Counted from the stretch's first letter, positions 8,719 through 19,448 are shown. The stretch is DNA of 64,000 nt from Stenotrophomonas sp. 704A1 (GCF_030549525.1 NZ_CP130831.1:3001501-3065500); one strand, 5' to 3'. Numbers and translations are program-made. The notes: a model not told the origin generated them from the letters alone.

Positions 8719-10662
8719 TCAGCCGCGCCCCACGCCCGCCCGGACCTGCCGCCAGTGATCCTGCCAGGCCTGGAACATCAGCACGTTCCACAGGTGCGTG
8801 TGCCACTTGCGCTGGCCACCGAGGAACTGCTGCCACAACGGCTGTACCGCCGCCGCCGACAGCACGCCTTCGCGCTCCAGCCGTGCAGGCTGCAACAGCT
8901 CATCGGCCCAGGGCCGCAGCTCGCCCTTCAGCCACTCGCTGACCGGCGCACCGAAACCACGCTTGGGGCGATGCACCATCGCCTGCGGTACATAGCGGCC
9001 CAGCACGCGCTTGAGCAGTACCTTGCTGGTCGACTCACTGCGCTTGAAGCCCAGCGGCAGCGACCAGGCAAACTCGGCCACGCGCCAGTCCAGCAGCGGC
9101 GCGCGAGCTTCCAGGCTGACCGCCATCGAGGTGCGGTCGACCTTGCACAGCAGGTCATCGGGCAGGTAACTGACGAAGTCGGCCAGCATCATCGCGTCGG
9201 CCGGGGTTCCCGCACCATGCAGCGGATCGGCCAGGTCGTAGAAGCTCCCGGCCTCGCGCGCTCCGGGTACCGCGGCGGCCGGATCGCGCCAGCGCGAAAT
9301 GCGGTTGCGATACACGTCGCCGATGCCGCGCGCGCCGGTTTCGGCCAGCAGTGCAGCCAGGCCACCGGTGCGCGACGCCTCGCCCTGCTGATGCGCACGC
9401 GCGCCCATCCAGCGCCGCAACGGTGCCGGCACCCGCCCCAGCATCTGCCAGTTGCGCAGCGCACGCACATAGCGCGTGTAGCCGAAGAACAGCTCATCAC
9501 CGCCATCGCCGGACAACGCCACCGTCACGCCCTGCCGGGCCAGCCGCGCGACCAGCGCGGTCGGCACCTGCGAGGCGTCGGCGAAAGGCTCATCGAACAT
9601 CGTTGGCAGCTGCGGCACCACCGCCAATGCATCGGCGCCGCTGACATACAGCTCGGTGTGGTCGCAGCCCAGGTGCGTGGCCAGTTCACGGGCCAGCGGG
9701 GCTTCGTCGTGGTGGGAGCCGCTGAAGCCGATGCTGAAACTGTGCACCGGCTGCGCGCTCTGCGCCTGCATCAGTGCCGCCACCAGTGACGAGTCGGTGC
9801 CGCCGGACAGGAACACACCTACCGGCACGTCGGCCACCATGCGCAGCGCCACCGCATCGCGCAGCAGGCCATCAAGCTGCTCCTCGGCCTCCTCGATACG
9901 GCCCTGGAACGGCGTGGCCAGCGCGGCCTGCATGCGCGCGCGCGCATCCCAGTAGGGCCGCTGCGCCTGTTCCGGGCGATGCGCGCTCGCGCCGGCCGCC
10001 ACCGCCGCGGCATCCAGCCGCAGCACGCGCCCGGGCATCAGCTTGTAGCAGCGCTGGTGGATGCTGTGTGGCGCGGGAATATAGTCCAGCCGCAGCAGCA
10101 GGGTCAGTGCGTCGCGATCGATGTCGTTGTCGAACGCCGGGTGCTGCCACAGCGCCTTCAGCTCCGAACCGAACACCAGCGTGTCACCGGCCCAGCCGTA
10201 GTACAGCGGCTTCTTGCCGACCCGGTCGCGGGCCAGCCACAGGCAGTGCTGCTGGCGATCCCACAGCGCGATGGCGAACATGCCGTTGGCACGCTGCAGG
10301 GTCTCCTCGACGCCCCACTGCAGGAACGCAGCCAGCAGCACCTCGGTATCGGAATGGCCACGGAACGCATGCCCCAGCGGCTCCAGTTCGGCACGCAGCG
10401 CCGCGAAGTTGTACACCTCGCCGTTGTAGGCCATCACGTAACGGCCATCCGCCGATGCCATCGGCTGGTGGCCCAGCGGCGACAGGTCGAGGATGCTCAG
10501 GCGCCGGTGCGCCAGCGCGATGCCGGCAGCCGCATCGACCCAGGTTCCGCCATCATCCGGCCCGCGGTGGTGCAGCGCCTGGCCCATGGCCAGCGCCTGC
10601 GCCTGCAGGACCTCGGCCGGCGTCTGCGCCGCCGGCAACAACATACCTGCCAATCCACACAT
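8719..10662 (-). CDS. asnB: Asparagine synthetase-like glutamine amidotransferase
   Basis: A 647-residue AsnB-family enzyme that hydrolyses glutamine and transfers ammonia to a carboxylate activated by ATP. Cys2 directly after the start Met is the class II amidotransferase nucleophile (MCGLAGML), followed by HHRGPDDGG, the conserved SILDLSPLGHQPM and YNGEVYN. The C-terminal synthetase domain has the PP-loop SGGTDSS at 286-292. The start is fixed by the need for Cys2. It begins 3 nt after the stop of the fused E1 gene, so the two are co-transcribed. This subfamily includes enzymes that amidate other substrates in polysaccharide and natural-product pathways, so housekeeping asparagine synthesis is only one option. 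Confidence 0.88.
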   Translation of the reverse strand: MCGLAGMLLPAAQTPAEVLQAQALAMGQALHHRGPDDGGTWVDAAAGIALAHRRLSILDLSPLGHQPMASADGRYVMAYNGEVYNFAALRAELEPLGHAFRGHSDTEVLLAAFLQWGVEETLQRANGMFAIALWDRQQHCLWLARDRVGKKPLYYGWAGDTLVFGSELKALWQHPAFDNDIDRDALTLLLRLDYIPAPHSIHQRCYKLMPGRVLRLDAAAVAAGASAHRPEQAQRPYWDARARMQAALATPFQGRIEEAEEQLDGLLRDAVALRMVADVPVGVFLSGGTDSSLVAALMQAQSAQPVHSFSIGFSGSHHDEAPLARELATHLGCDHTELYVSGADALAVVPQLPTMFDEPFADASQVPTALVARLARQGVTVALSGDGGDELFFGYTRYVRALRNWQMLGRVPAPLRRWMGARAHQQGEASRTGGLAALLAETGARGIGDVYRNRISRWRDPAAAVPGAREAGSFYDLADPLHGAGTPADAMMLADFVSYLPDDLLCKVDRTSMAVSLEARAPLLDWRVAEFAWSLPLGFKRSESTSKVLLKRVLGRYVPQAMVHRPKRGFGAPVSEWLKGELRPWADELLQPARLEREGVLSAAAVQPLWQQFLGGQRKWHTHLWNVLMFQAWQDHWRQVRAGVGRG

Positions 10663-10665
10663 GCA

Positions 10666-12945
<2,280 letters not shown>

Positions 12946-12974
12946 CGAACACCCTCCGTGTCGTTGTTGCATTC

Positions 12975-12997
12975 GGCCGGGCACGCCCCGGCGCTAC
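12975..12997 (-). repeat. SMAG-like GTAG palindrome
   Basis: Minus-strand GTAGCGCCGGGGCGTGCCCGG lies between the GST gene and the E1-asnB operon, marking the boundary between the two transcription units. Confidence 0.7.
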
Positions 12998-13007
12998 CCT
13001 GCGCGAT

Positions 13008-13664
13008 TCACGCGGCCTCGAAGCGCGTGCGCACCTCGGCGGTCACCGCCGGCATCGGCAGAAAGCGGGGTTGCTCCCGCACGCGCTGCAACCAGCCACG
13101 CACCTCCGGGAAGGGGTCCAGGCGGATGCCGCCCTCGCCTGCCACATCGGTATAGGCAAACAGCGCGATGTCGGCGATGCCGTAGCCACTGCCGGTGAAC
13201 CAAGGCGCTTGGCGCAGGTGCTGCTCCATCACGGCCAGCGCACTGGCGGCACGTTCGTGCAGGCGTGGCAGTTCGGCGCGGCGCGGCGAATCGGCAGGGG
13301 TCCAGCCGCGGATGAAGCGGGCCACCGCCACGCAGGGCTCATGCGTGTACTGCTCGAAGAACATCCAGCTCAACGCCTGCGCGCGCTCCCAGCCATCGGC
13401 CGGCAGGTACGGCGTGCCTTCGGCCAGCCAGAACAGGATCGCATTGGATTCGGTCAGCACCCGGCCATCGTCGCGCACGATCAGCGGGACCTTGGCATTG
13501 GGGTTGAGCGCCAGGAATTCGGGGGTGTGGGTCTGGCCATGCGCACTGTCCACCTCCACCCAGCGATAACGGCTGCCAAGCTGCTCCAGCAGCAGCCGCA
13601 CCTTGTGGCAATTGCCCGAGACCGACATGCCGTGCACCGTCAGCGCGATCCGCTCTTCCGTCAT
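13008..13664 (-). CDS. Glutathione S-transferase family protein
   Basis: A 218-residue GST fold protein. The N-terminal thioredoxin-like domain has ALTVHGMSVSGNCHKVRLLL and the glutathione-site motifs NPNAKVPLI and LTESNAILFWLAE; the C-terminal all-helical domain contains GYGIADIALFAYTDVA, the usual GST N-capping region. It likely conjugates or reduces electrophiles with glutathione in the cytoplasm. The start at 13664 has GGGAGCAGG upstream; the longer frame lacks similarity. The catalytic residue could be Ser11 or nearby Cys14, so I do not assign a class. Confidence 0.85.
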   Translation of the reverse strand: MTEERIALTVHGMSVSGNCHKVRLLLEQLGSRYRWVEVDSAHGQTHTPEFLALNPNAKVPLIVRDDGRVLTESNAILFWLAEGTPYLPADGWERAQALSWMFFEQYTHEPCVAVARFIRGWTPADSPRRAELPRLHERAASALAVMEQHLRQAPWFTGSGYGIADIALFAYTDVAGEGGIRLDPFPEVRGWLQRVREQPRFLPMPAVTAEVRTRFEAA

Positions 13665-13761
13665 TGCCTGCTCCCGATTCCGGCCGGCGACCGGCTGCGC
13701 GCAGTCTGGCAAGCGCAGCGGCCGCTGCCAAGCGCGGGTGCAGCATGTGTGCTCGCCGCGG

Positions 13762-14304
13762 TCAGCGCGGGCGCTGCTGCCATTGCGCCCGCGTCTGGCC
13801 CCAGACCTGCAGCGGCTTGCCCTCGTAGGGCGGCGGCAGTGGCGCCATGCGCAGCAGCGTGCTGCCCAGCTTGCGCGCGACCGCCCTGGAGTTGTCGTTG
13901 TCCTCGGCGATGGTGTGGATCACTTCCTCCCAGCCGAGGGTGTCGAACGCCCAGTCGATGGCGGCCCTGGCGGCTTCAGGTGCATAGCCCTGGCCCCAGC
14001 TGGCGCGGCGGATGCTCCAGCCGACCTCGGTCCCGGGCCAGTCCTGGGGCTGCCAGGGTCCCATCCGGCCGACCCAGTGCCCGCTGGACTTTTCGATCAC
14101 GCTGAACATCGAAAAGCCGAACAGCTGCCACGCGCCGGCCAGGCTGCAGAAGCTACGCCAGGCCACCGATGGCGCCTGTACGCCCCCCAGCGTGCGCATC
14201 ACCTGCTCGTCAGCGCAGAACGCCAGGTACGGCTCGTAGTCCTGCCGCTGCGGCGGGCGCAGGATCAGGCGTTCGGTTTCGAGGCGCAGGTCGAAGATGC
14301 TCAT
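13762..14304 (-). CDS. GNAT-family N-acetyltransferase (RimJ/RimL type)
   Basis: A 180-residue acetyltransferase. It opens with the RimJ/RimL signature LETERLILRPPQRQDYEPYL, then VGRMGPWQPQDWPGTEVGWSI and the acetyl-CoA pyrophosphate loop WGQGYAPEAARAAI, followed by HTIAEDNDNSRAVARKLGS. Proteins of this group acetylate N-termini of ribosomal proteins or small amines; the substrate here cannot be deduced. Start at 14304 begins the recognisable domain. It is leftward like its neighbours, but spacing of about 100-150 nt on both sides suggests its own transcript. Confidence 0.83.
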   Translation of the reverse strand: MSIFDLRLETERLILRPPQRQDYEPYLAFCADEQVMRTLGGVQAPSVAWRSFCSLAGAWQLFGFSMFSVIEKSSGHWVGRMGPWQPQDWPGTEVGWSIRRASWGQGYAPEAARAAIDWAFDTLGWEEVIHTIAEDNDNSRAVARKLGSTLLRMAPLPPPYEGKPLQVWGQTRAQWQQRPR

Positions 14305-14401
14305 GCGGGTGTCCCCGGAGGAAAGTGGTCCACCATCATCGCCGATCCGCGCGCGCGTGCCCTGCCTGCGCACGGCGGTTGCCGGCGGATCGCGGAAACG
14401 A

Positions 14402-14427
14402 AACAGGCCGGCGGATGCCGGCCTGTT
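14402..14427 (-). terminator. Stem-loop terminator after the glycine-zipper gene
   Basis: Perfect 11-bp stem AACAGGCCGGC / GCCGGCCTGTT with a 4-nt loop, followed on the minus strand by a moderately T-rich tail (TCGTTTCC), 24 nt beyond the stop codon of the 14451-15290 gene. Confidence 0.6.
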
Positions 14428-14450
14428 CGATGCATGCTGCAGGGACTGCC

Positions 14451-15290
14451 TTACTGGCGGCTGGCCGAGGCACCATCGGCCGCGGCGGTCTGCGTGACCA
14501 GCTGACCGTCCACCACCGGCAGGCGATCGCTGGCCGGCTTGTTGTCCATGCGCACGGTCTTCTCGGCGCCGTCGTAGCGGTAGGTCACGTTGTAACCCTT
14601 GACCACGTCGCTGGTACCCATGGCGATGCGGTTACCCGGCTTGCTGCCCATCCGCATGGTGCCGGTGGTGCCGTCTTCGTTGCGGTAGGTCACGTTGTAG
14701 CCGGTGACCCGGCTCGATTCGGAGGTCGCGGTTTCGGTGTGGCACTGGCGCTCGGTACGGTTGACCACGCGGCCACCGACGTGGCGCTTGTCCACCTGGT
14801 TGCCGATCAAGCCACCGGCCACGGCGCCGGCGGCGGTGGCGGCCTTCCTGCCGTTGCCACCGCCCACCTGGTTGCCGAGCAGGCCACCGACCACGGCGCC
14901 GACCACGGTGCCGCCGACATTGCCGTCACGTTCGGGCAGGCGCTCCTGCACCACCACGTCCTGGCACACTTCGTGCGGCGTCTGGGTGGTGGAGGTCTCG
15001 CGCACCGGGTCGGTACCGATCACGGTGGCATAGGCCTTCTGCTTCTCGGTGATCGGATCGACCTTCAGCACGTCGGCGTATTCCAGGCCACGCGGCGCGC
15101 TGGCATCCAGCGCGTTGCCCCGGGCACCGTCATCGGTGGCATTGTCATCGGCCAGGCGCGATTCACCCGGGTTGGCGGCGCCAAGCTGCTCAGGCGCCGT
15201 GTTGCCACTCTTCATGAAGGCGGCGGTGGCGATACCGCCGACCAGCAGCGCGCCCGCTGCGACCAGGACAGTTGTTGTTGTGCTTTTCAT
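14451..15290 (-). CDS. Glycine-zipper 2TM envelope protein with internal duplication
   Basis: A 279-residue protein with an N-terminal signal or anchor (TTVLVAAGALLVGGIATAAF). The middle (about 135-180) holds two glycine zippers, GGTVVGAVVGGLLGNQVGGG and AAGAVAGGLIGNQVDK, as in SlyB/Rickettsia 17-kDa-like surface proteins. After the zipper a short module beginning GYNVTYR occurs twice (GYNVTYRNEDGTTGTMRMG and GYNVTYRYDGAEKTVRMDNK). The role is probably in outer-membrane or periplasmic integrity, by family analogy. Start at 15290 is preceded by GGAGCAGGT and gives the signal segment at the N-terminus. Confidence 0.78.
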   Translation of the reverse strand: MKSTTTTVLVAAGALLVGGIATAAFMKSGNTAPEQLGAANPGESRLADDNATDDGARGNALDASAPRGLEYADVLKVDPITEKQKAYATVIGTDPVRETSTTQTPHEVCQDVVVQERLPERDGNVGGTVVGAVVGGLLGNQVGGGNGRKAATAAGAVAGGLIGNQVDKRHVGGRVVNRTERQCHTETATSESSRVTGYNVTYRNEDGTTGTMRMGSKPGNRIAMGTSDVVKGYNVTYRYDGAEKTVRMDNKPASDRLPVVDGQLVTQTAAADGASASRQ

Positions 15291-15463
15291 GACCTGCTCC
15301 TTGCGGACCGTCCGCAACGTTCTCGGACCAGATTGCAGCATGGCCTGCCTGAACGGAATCTCCACATTTCCTGCTCGCTGGCGTAACCCATTCAGCAAGG
15401 GGAAACACTCGGTCCGTGGTAGCGTTTGCAGGTTCCCCCAACGCATGGTCGCAGGAGACCGCC

Positions 15464-15679
15464 ATGGCCAACCCGATGCTGCTGCCGGTACTGCAATGGG
15501 CACGCCGGCTGCGCTACCCCACCCTGTTCAAGCTGACTGCCGGCCTGTTCGCACTCACCTTGTTCATCCCCGATCCGATTCCGTTCGTCGACGAACTGAT
15601 GCTGGGCCTGGGAACGCTGCTGCTGGCTAACTGGAAGAGCCGCAACGCGGTCAGCCCGCCACCGCTGGAGCAGCGTTGA
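15464..15679 (+). CDS. Small membrane-associated protein (DUF6116-like)
   Basis: A 71-residue protein, MANPMLLPVLQWARRLRYP followed by a hydrophobic segment (TLFKLTAGLFALTLFIPDPI) and a short helix ending in LLLANWKSR. It resembles a Xanthomonad-restricted small family that I think is DUF6116; this is from memory and not tested. The start ATG at 15464 follows AGGAGACC. Its stop TGA overlaps the TTG start of tatD, so the two are translationally coupled. Confidence 0.7.
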   Translation: MANPMLLPVLQWARRLRYPTLFKLTAGLFALTLFIPDPIPFVDELMLGLGTLLLANWKSRNAVSPPPLEQR

Positions 15680-16446
15680 GCGGACTGATCGACAGCCACT
15701 GCCACCTGGACGCGGGCGCGTTCGATGGCGATCGTGCGGCGGTGATCGAGCGCGCGCGGGCGGCGGGCGTGCACGCGCAGGTGGTCCCTGCGGTCACCGC
15801 CGCCAGCTGGCCCGGGCTGCGCGAGGTCTGCCGCCAGGCGTCCGGGCTGCACCCGGCCTATGGCCTGCACCCGATGTTCCTGGCCGAGCACCACCCGGCG
15901 CACCTGCCGCAGCTGCGCGACTGGATCGACCGCGAGCGCCCGTGTGCCATCGGCGAATGCGGGCTGGACTTCTTCGTGGACGGCCTGGATGCGCAGGCAC
16001 AGCAGGACTACTTCGTGGGGCAGCTGAAACTGGCGCGCGAATTCGACCTGCCGGTGATCGTCCACGCGCGCCGCGCGGTGGATGCGGTGATCGCCGCGAT
16101 CCGTGCCATCGGTGGCCTGCGCGGTGTGGTGCACAGCTTCTCCGGCAGCCCCGAACAGGCGGCCCAGCTGCACCGCCAGGGATTCCTGCTGGGCCTGGGC
16201 GGCCCGCTGACCTACGACCGCGCCCAGCGACTGCAGCGCCTCGTGCGGGAGATGCCGCTGGAGCAGCTGCTGCTGGAGACCGACGCACCGGATCAACCCG
16301 ATGCCGGCATCCGTGGGCAACGCAACGAACCGGCACGGCTGGCGGTCATTGCCGGCCATGTCGCCGCTCTGCGTGGCATCGAGGTGGAGGCGGTGGCGCG
16401 GGCGACCACGGAGAATGCGCGGCGCCTGTTCAACCTGCCCACCTGA
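15676..16446 (+). CDS. tatD: TatD-family metal-dependent hydrolase (DNase)
   Basis: A 256-residue TIM-barrel metallohydrolase. Metal ligands are visible: DSHCHLD at residues 6-12, GECGLDFF near 94, HARRAVDAV near 131, VHSFSG near 152 and the late ETDAPD near 205. Family members act as 3'-5' exodeoxyribonucleases or D-aminoacyl-tRNA editing enzymes and may act in DNA repair. The start is a TTG at 15676 that overlaps the TGA of the preceding gene (TTGA); no better in-frame start exists before the DSHCH motif. A SMAG repeat follows the stop. Confidence 0.9.
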   Translation: MSGLIDSHCHLDAGAFDGDRAAVIERARAAGVHAQVVPAVTAASWPGLREVCRQASGLHPAYGLHPMFLAEHHPAHLPQLRDWIDRERPCAIGECGLDFFVDGLDAQAQQDYFVGQLKLAREFDLPVIVHARRAVDAVIAAIRAIGGLRGVVHSFSGSPEQAAQLHRQGFLLGLGGPLTYDRAQRLQRLVREMPLEQLLLETDAPDQPDAGIRGQRNEPARLAVIAGHVAALRGIEVEAVARATTENARRLFNLPT

Positions 16447-16449
16447 CCG

Positions 16450-16472
16450 GTAGCGCCGGGCCGTGCCCGGCG
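16450..16472 (+). repeat. SMAG repeat between convergent tatD and tcdA
   Basis: GTAGCGCCGGGCCGTGCCCGG lies 4 nt past the tatD stop and just before the tcdA stop on the other strand, so it sits in the 3' ends of both transcripts. Confidence 0.8.
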
Positions 16473-16478
16473 CGCCCC

Positions 16479-17306
16479 TCACGCGCCTGCCGGGACCTCG
16501 GCCTCTTCAGCCTTGACCTTCTTCGGCGCCAGCAGCATCTCCAGCGCCTTGCCGACGGCAGCAAACGCGAACGCACCGGTGATGTGCGTGGCCGCGCCCA
16601 GGCCCGCACCGCAATCCAGCTTCAGCGCCGCATCGGCGCCGAGATCCGGGCGCAGGCCACAGACACTGCCATCGGCCTGCGGATACTTCACGTTCTCCAG
16701 CGAATACACCGCCGGCACGCCGAAGTAGCGCTTGGCGTTCTTGGGGAAGTTGAATTCACTGCGCAGCTTCTTGCGGATCAGCGCCAGCATCGCATCATGC
16801 TCGGTGCGCGAGACATCGCGGATGCGCACCAGGGTCGGGTCGGTGCGGCCGCCGGCTGCGCCCACGGTCAGCAGCGGCAGCTTGCGGCGGCGGCACCAGG
16901 CGATCGTCTCGACCTTGACCCGGAAGCTGTCACAGGCATCGATCACCAGATCGAAGCCACGGTCCAGCAGGTCGGCCATGTTGGCCGGCGTCAGGAACGC
17001 CTGCACGGCATCGACCTCGATCTGCGGATTGATCGCCCGGCAGCGCTCGGCCATCGCCTCGGCCTTGTTGCGCCCATAGTTGCCTTCCATCGCGGGCAGC
17101 TGGCGGTTGGTGTTGGACACGCAGATGTCATCGGCATCGATCAGGGCGAGGTGGCCGACCGCTGAACGGGCCAGTGCCTCCACCACCCACGAACCGACGC
17201 CGCCCATGCCGACCACCGCCACGCGACTTTTCTGCAGGCGCTCAAGGGCGCCGACGCCATACAGCCGTTCGATGCCGGCGAAGCGTTGTTTGACCTGTTC
17301 ATTCAT
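16479..17306 (-). CDS. tcdA: tRNA threonylcarbamoyladenosine dehydratase
   Basis: An E1-like (ThiF/MoeB fold) ATP-dependent enzyme that cyclises t6A to ct6A at position 37 of ANN-decoding tRNAs. The 275-residue chain shows the nucleotide motif VVGMGGVGSWVVEALARSA (about 31-49), LIDADDICVSNTNRQ, DACDSFRVK and the family-specific ATHITGAFAFAAVGKALE near the end. It is called tcdA rather than another ThiF protein because of the ERLYG start and the length. A TAAAAT -10 sits 6 nt before the ATG with no Shine-Dalgarno, so the mRNA may be leaderless. Confidence 0.93.
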   Translation of the reverse strand: MNEQVKQRFAGIERLYGVGALERLQKSRVAVVGMGGVGSWVVEALARSAVGHLALIDADDICVSNTNRQLPAMEGNYGRNKAEAMAERCRAINPQIEVDAVQAFLTPANMADLLDRGFDLVIDACDSFRVKVETIAWCRRRKLPLLTVGAAGGRTDPTLVRIRDVSRTEHDAMLALIRKKLRSEFNFPKNAKRYFGVPAVYSLENVKYPQADGSVCGLRPDLGADAALKLDCGAGLGAATHITGAFAFAAVGKALEMLLAPKKVKAEEAEVPAGA

Positions 17307-17312
17307 GCGGCT

Positions 17313-17318
17313 ATTTTA
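17313..17318 (-). promoter_or_regulatory. -10 element of a probably leaderless tcdA promoter
   Basis: TAAAAT on the minus strand followed by 6 nt (AGCCGC) and the ATG. A start site 6-7 nt past the -10 falls on the start codon. No clear -35 is seen. Confidence 0.5.
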
Positions 17319-17384
17319 GCGTGCAGGCCGCGGTGACCGCAGTGCACCGGCGCCAAACCCTTCGTTGCACGCCTGGAGCCCGCC

Positions 17385-17819
17385 ATGAATGCCCGCCCGC
17401 CCGGCCCGCCCTCTGCCGCCTACCGCTACCTGTTCGTACTGGCCCTGGGCCTGCTGGTCGGGGGGATCGCCACGGTGATGGCGCTGCGTGCGCTGCAGGC
17501 GCGCCGCGATCCGTTCCCGGACAGCCTGATGCAGGTCATGCAGCACCAGGCCGCGCTGCTGCAGCGGGCACAGCAGCAGGACCGCTGCAGCCGGGTGGAC
17601 AGCACGCCGCGCCTGCAGGCCCTGCGCCTGCTCTCCAATGAGCTGGACCTGGCATTCCCCGGGCTGAAGGACAACACCCGTTTCCAGGAACATGCCCGCC
17701 GCTACCGCGCGCATCTCGATGCGGCGCTCACGGCCGCGCCCGCCGACTGTCCTGCCCTTGCGCGGCGCGTGCAGGTGCTGCAGGACGACTGCCGCGCCTG
17801 CCACCAGGACTTCCGCTGA
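17385..17819 (+). CDS. Membrane-anchored class II (c'-like) cytochrome c
   Basis: A 144-residue protein: a short basic head, one transmembrane helix (about 14-36), a helical periplasmic domain, and a single haem motif C136-R-A-C139-H140 four residues from the end (CRACHQDFR). A C-terminal CxxCH followed by FR is typical of cytochrome c' and c556-type four-helix haem proteins, which bind haem near their last helix. Two further cysteines (68, 122) are unusual and may pair. Possible roles are electron transfer or NO/O2 ligand binding at the membrane. Standalone gene, ATG at 17385. Confidence 0.72.
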   Translation: MNARPPGPPSAAYRYLFVLALGLLVGGIATVMALRALQARRDPFPDSLMQVMQHQAALLQRAQQQDRCSRVDSTPRLQALRLLSNELDLAFPGLKDNTRFQEHARRYRAHLDAALTAAPADCPALARRVQVLQDDCRACHQDFR

Positions 17820-17949
17820 TTCATCTTTCAGTGGGCGAGGGGCGGCGCGGTTGGCGCCTTGTTCACGTTGGAAAGAGGACGATTCGTCCACCCTGCTGCA
17901 TGACGCAGTACCACCCAACGCACCCGCCTTCACGGCCAGGAGACGCCCC

Positions 17950-18444
17950 ATGAAGATCCAGCTCATCGCTGCCAGCGCCATCGCAACCCTCGCCCTGGCA
18001 GGCTGTGCCACCTCGCCCGGCTATGGTGGCGGTGGTTACAACAATGGCTACAACAACGGCGGCTACGGCAACAATTCCGGCTACAACCAGGGCCGCTGCG
18101 CCGACTGCGGCATCGTCACCCGCATCAACACGGTGCAGTCCGGCCGCACCGCGCCCAGCGCCACCGGCGCGATTCTCGGCGGCATCGTCGGTGCCGTGGC
18201 CGGCCATGAGATCTCCGACCATACCGGTGGCAGCCGCGGCAACAAGAACATCGCCGCCGCCGCGGGCGCCGTGGGTGGTGCACTGGCCGGCAACCAGATC
18301 CAGAAGAACGTGACCAGCGATACCTACGACATCAGCGTGCGCATGGACGATGGCCGCACCATCGTGGTCAACCAGCGTGACCTGGGCGGCATCCGCGAGA
18401 ACACCTACGTGCGCGTGGTCAACGGCCGGGTGATCCTGCGCTGA
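17950..18444 (+). CDS. Glycine-zipper outer-membrane lipoprotein (SlyB-like)
   Basis: A 164-residue lipoprotein. The signal peptide ends in the lipobox LAGC (Cys20). A Gly/Tyr/Asn-rich stretch follows (about 25-50), then CADCGIVTRI, the glycine zipper (GAILGGIVGAVAGHEI and AAAAGAVGGALAGNQI) and a C-terminal beta-rich domain (YDISVRMDDGRTIVVNQ). Such proteins sit in the outer membrane and help its integrity under stress. Start at 17950 gives a correct lipoprotein signal; a strong terminator follows the stop. Confidence 0.85.
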   Translation: MKIQLIAASAIATLALAGCATSPGYGGGGYNNGYNNGGYGNNSGYNQGRCADCGIVTRINTVQSGRTAPSATGAILGGIVGAVAGHEISDHTGGSRGNKNIAAAAGAVGGALAGNQIQKNVTSDTYDISVRMDDGRTIVVNQRDLGGIRENTYVRVVNGRVILR

Positions 18445-18468
18445 ACCCGGGCGGGCCACGCCGGATAA

Positions 18469-18496
18469 AAAAAGGCCCGCTTGCGCGGGCCTTTTT
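18469..18496. terminator. Bidirectional terminator between lipoprotein and csp genes
   Basis: AAAAAGGCCCGC - TTGC - GCGGGCCTTTTT, a GC stem with A-run and T-run, placed between convergent genes. Confidence 0.9.
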
Positions 18497-18517
18497 CATG
18501 CCGACGGGCGGCAGGTA

Positions 18518-18727
18518 TTACGCCGGCTGCACCTTGTCAGCCTGCAGGCCCTTCTGGCCCTGCACGACTTCGAAGGTCACCGACTGGCCTTCCTTGAGGC
18601 TCTTGAAGCCCTGGGTCTCGATGGCGCGGAAGTGCACGAACACGTCCTCGCCATTCTGCCGGCTGATGAAGCCGAAGCCCTTTGCATCATTGAACCACTT
18701 TACGGTACCGGTCTCGCGATCAGCCAT
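18518..18727 (-). CDS. Cold-shock domain protein
   Basis: A 69-residue single cold-shock domain (CspA family) that binds single-stranded RNA and DNA and melts RNA secondary structure. [16 protein letters not shown] contains RNP1 and DVFVHFRAI contains RNP2; [10 protein letters not shown] ends the beta barrel. Start at 18727 is preceded by GGGAGT. A promoter candidate about 160 nt upstream would give the long 5' leader typical of cold-inducible csp mRNAs. Confidence 0.95.
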   Translation of the reverse strand: MADRETGTVKWFNDAKGFGFISRQNGEDVFVHFRAIETQGFKSLKEGQSVTFEVVQGQKGLQADKVQPA

Positions 18728-18882
18728 CTCACTAACTCCCTTTGACTCTCTCTTGTTGTTGGATACGCCTGTTCGGCGGCTGACAAGCAAGGGGGAAGCG
18801 AGGTGCATCGATGCAGCGGATCGGAACGATCTTGCTTCATCAGGCCACGATCCACGGTGACCTTGCCAAGCTCAGCGACTGC

Positions 18883-18911
18883 AACTTAACTCGACCAAAA
18901 CGAAAAAGCAA
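18883..18911 (-). promoter_or_regulatory. Candidate csp promoter with long leader
   Basis: On the minus strand TTGCTT (18906-18911) and TAAGTT (18883-18888) are 17 nt apart. Transcription would start near 18876, leaving about 150 nt of leader before the csp ATG. It lies in the 235-nt gap shared with the divergent DUF456 gene. Confidence 0.4.
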
Positions 18912-18962
18912 CTGGCAAAATCTTTCACTGTCAACCCCAAAAAGCCCACCATACTGGACAGC

Positions 18963-19448
18963 ATGGACCTCTCATTCATCTTGTATCTGCTAGCGGTCAT
19001 TTTTGTCCTGATCGGCATCGCCGGTATCGTCCTGCCGGCCCTGCCCGGCATCCCGCTGGTGTTCGTCGGCCTGGTGCTGGCGGCCTGGGGCGACGGCTTC
19101 ACCCATGTCGGCTGGCCGACGCTGCTGCTGCTTGGCGCGCTCACCGCGCTGTCGCTGGCGGTCGACGTGCTGGCCACAGTGGTCGGCGCCAAGCGCGTGG
19201 GCGCCAGCCGCAAGGCATTGTGGGGAACCTTCATCGGCAGCATCGTCGGCCTGTTCTTCATGCCGATCGGGCTGTTTGCCGGGCCGCTGATCGGTGCGCT
19301 GCTGGGTGAGTACTGGCACACCCGCGAACTCGGCCGATCAACCCGGGTCGGGCTGGCCACCTGGCTCGGCATCCTGCTCGGTCTGGCGCTGAAGCTGGCC
19401 GTGGTGATCGCCATGCTGGGCCTGTTCGCCTTCGCCTGGTTCCTGTGA
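18963..19448 (+). CDS. DUF456 family membrane protein
   Basis: A 161-residue polytopic inner-membrane protein with four to five hydrophobic helices. The hallmark IAGIVLPALPGIPLVFVGLVL appears twice in shorter form later (GSIVGLFFMPIGLFAGPLIGALLGEY), the small-residue-rich signature I associate with DUF456. Function is unknown for the family. Start at 18963; upstream sequence is AT-rich and could hold its promoter, with only a weak Shine-Dalgarno. Confidence 0.85.
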   Translation: MDLSFILYLLAVIFVLIGIAGIVLPALPGIPLVFVGLVLAAWGDGFTHVGWPTLLLLGALTALSLAVDVLATVVGAKRVGASRKALWGTFIGSIVGLFFMPIGLFAGPLIGALLGEYWHTRELGRSTRVGLATWLGILLGLALKLAVVIAMLGLFAFAWFL

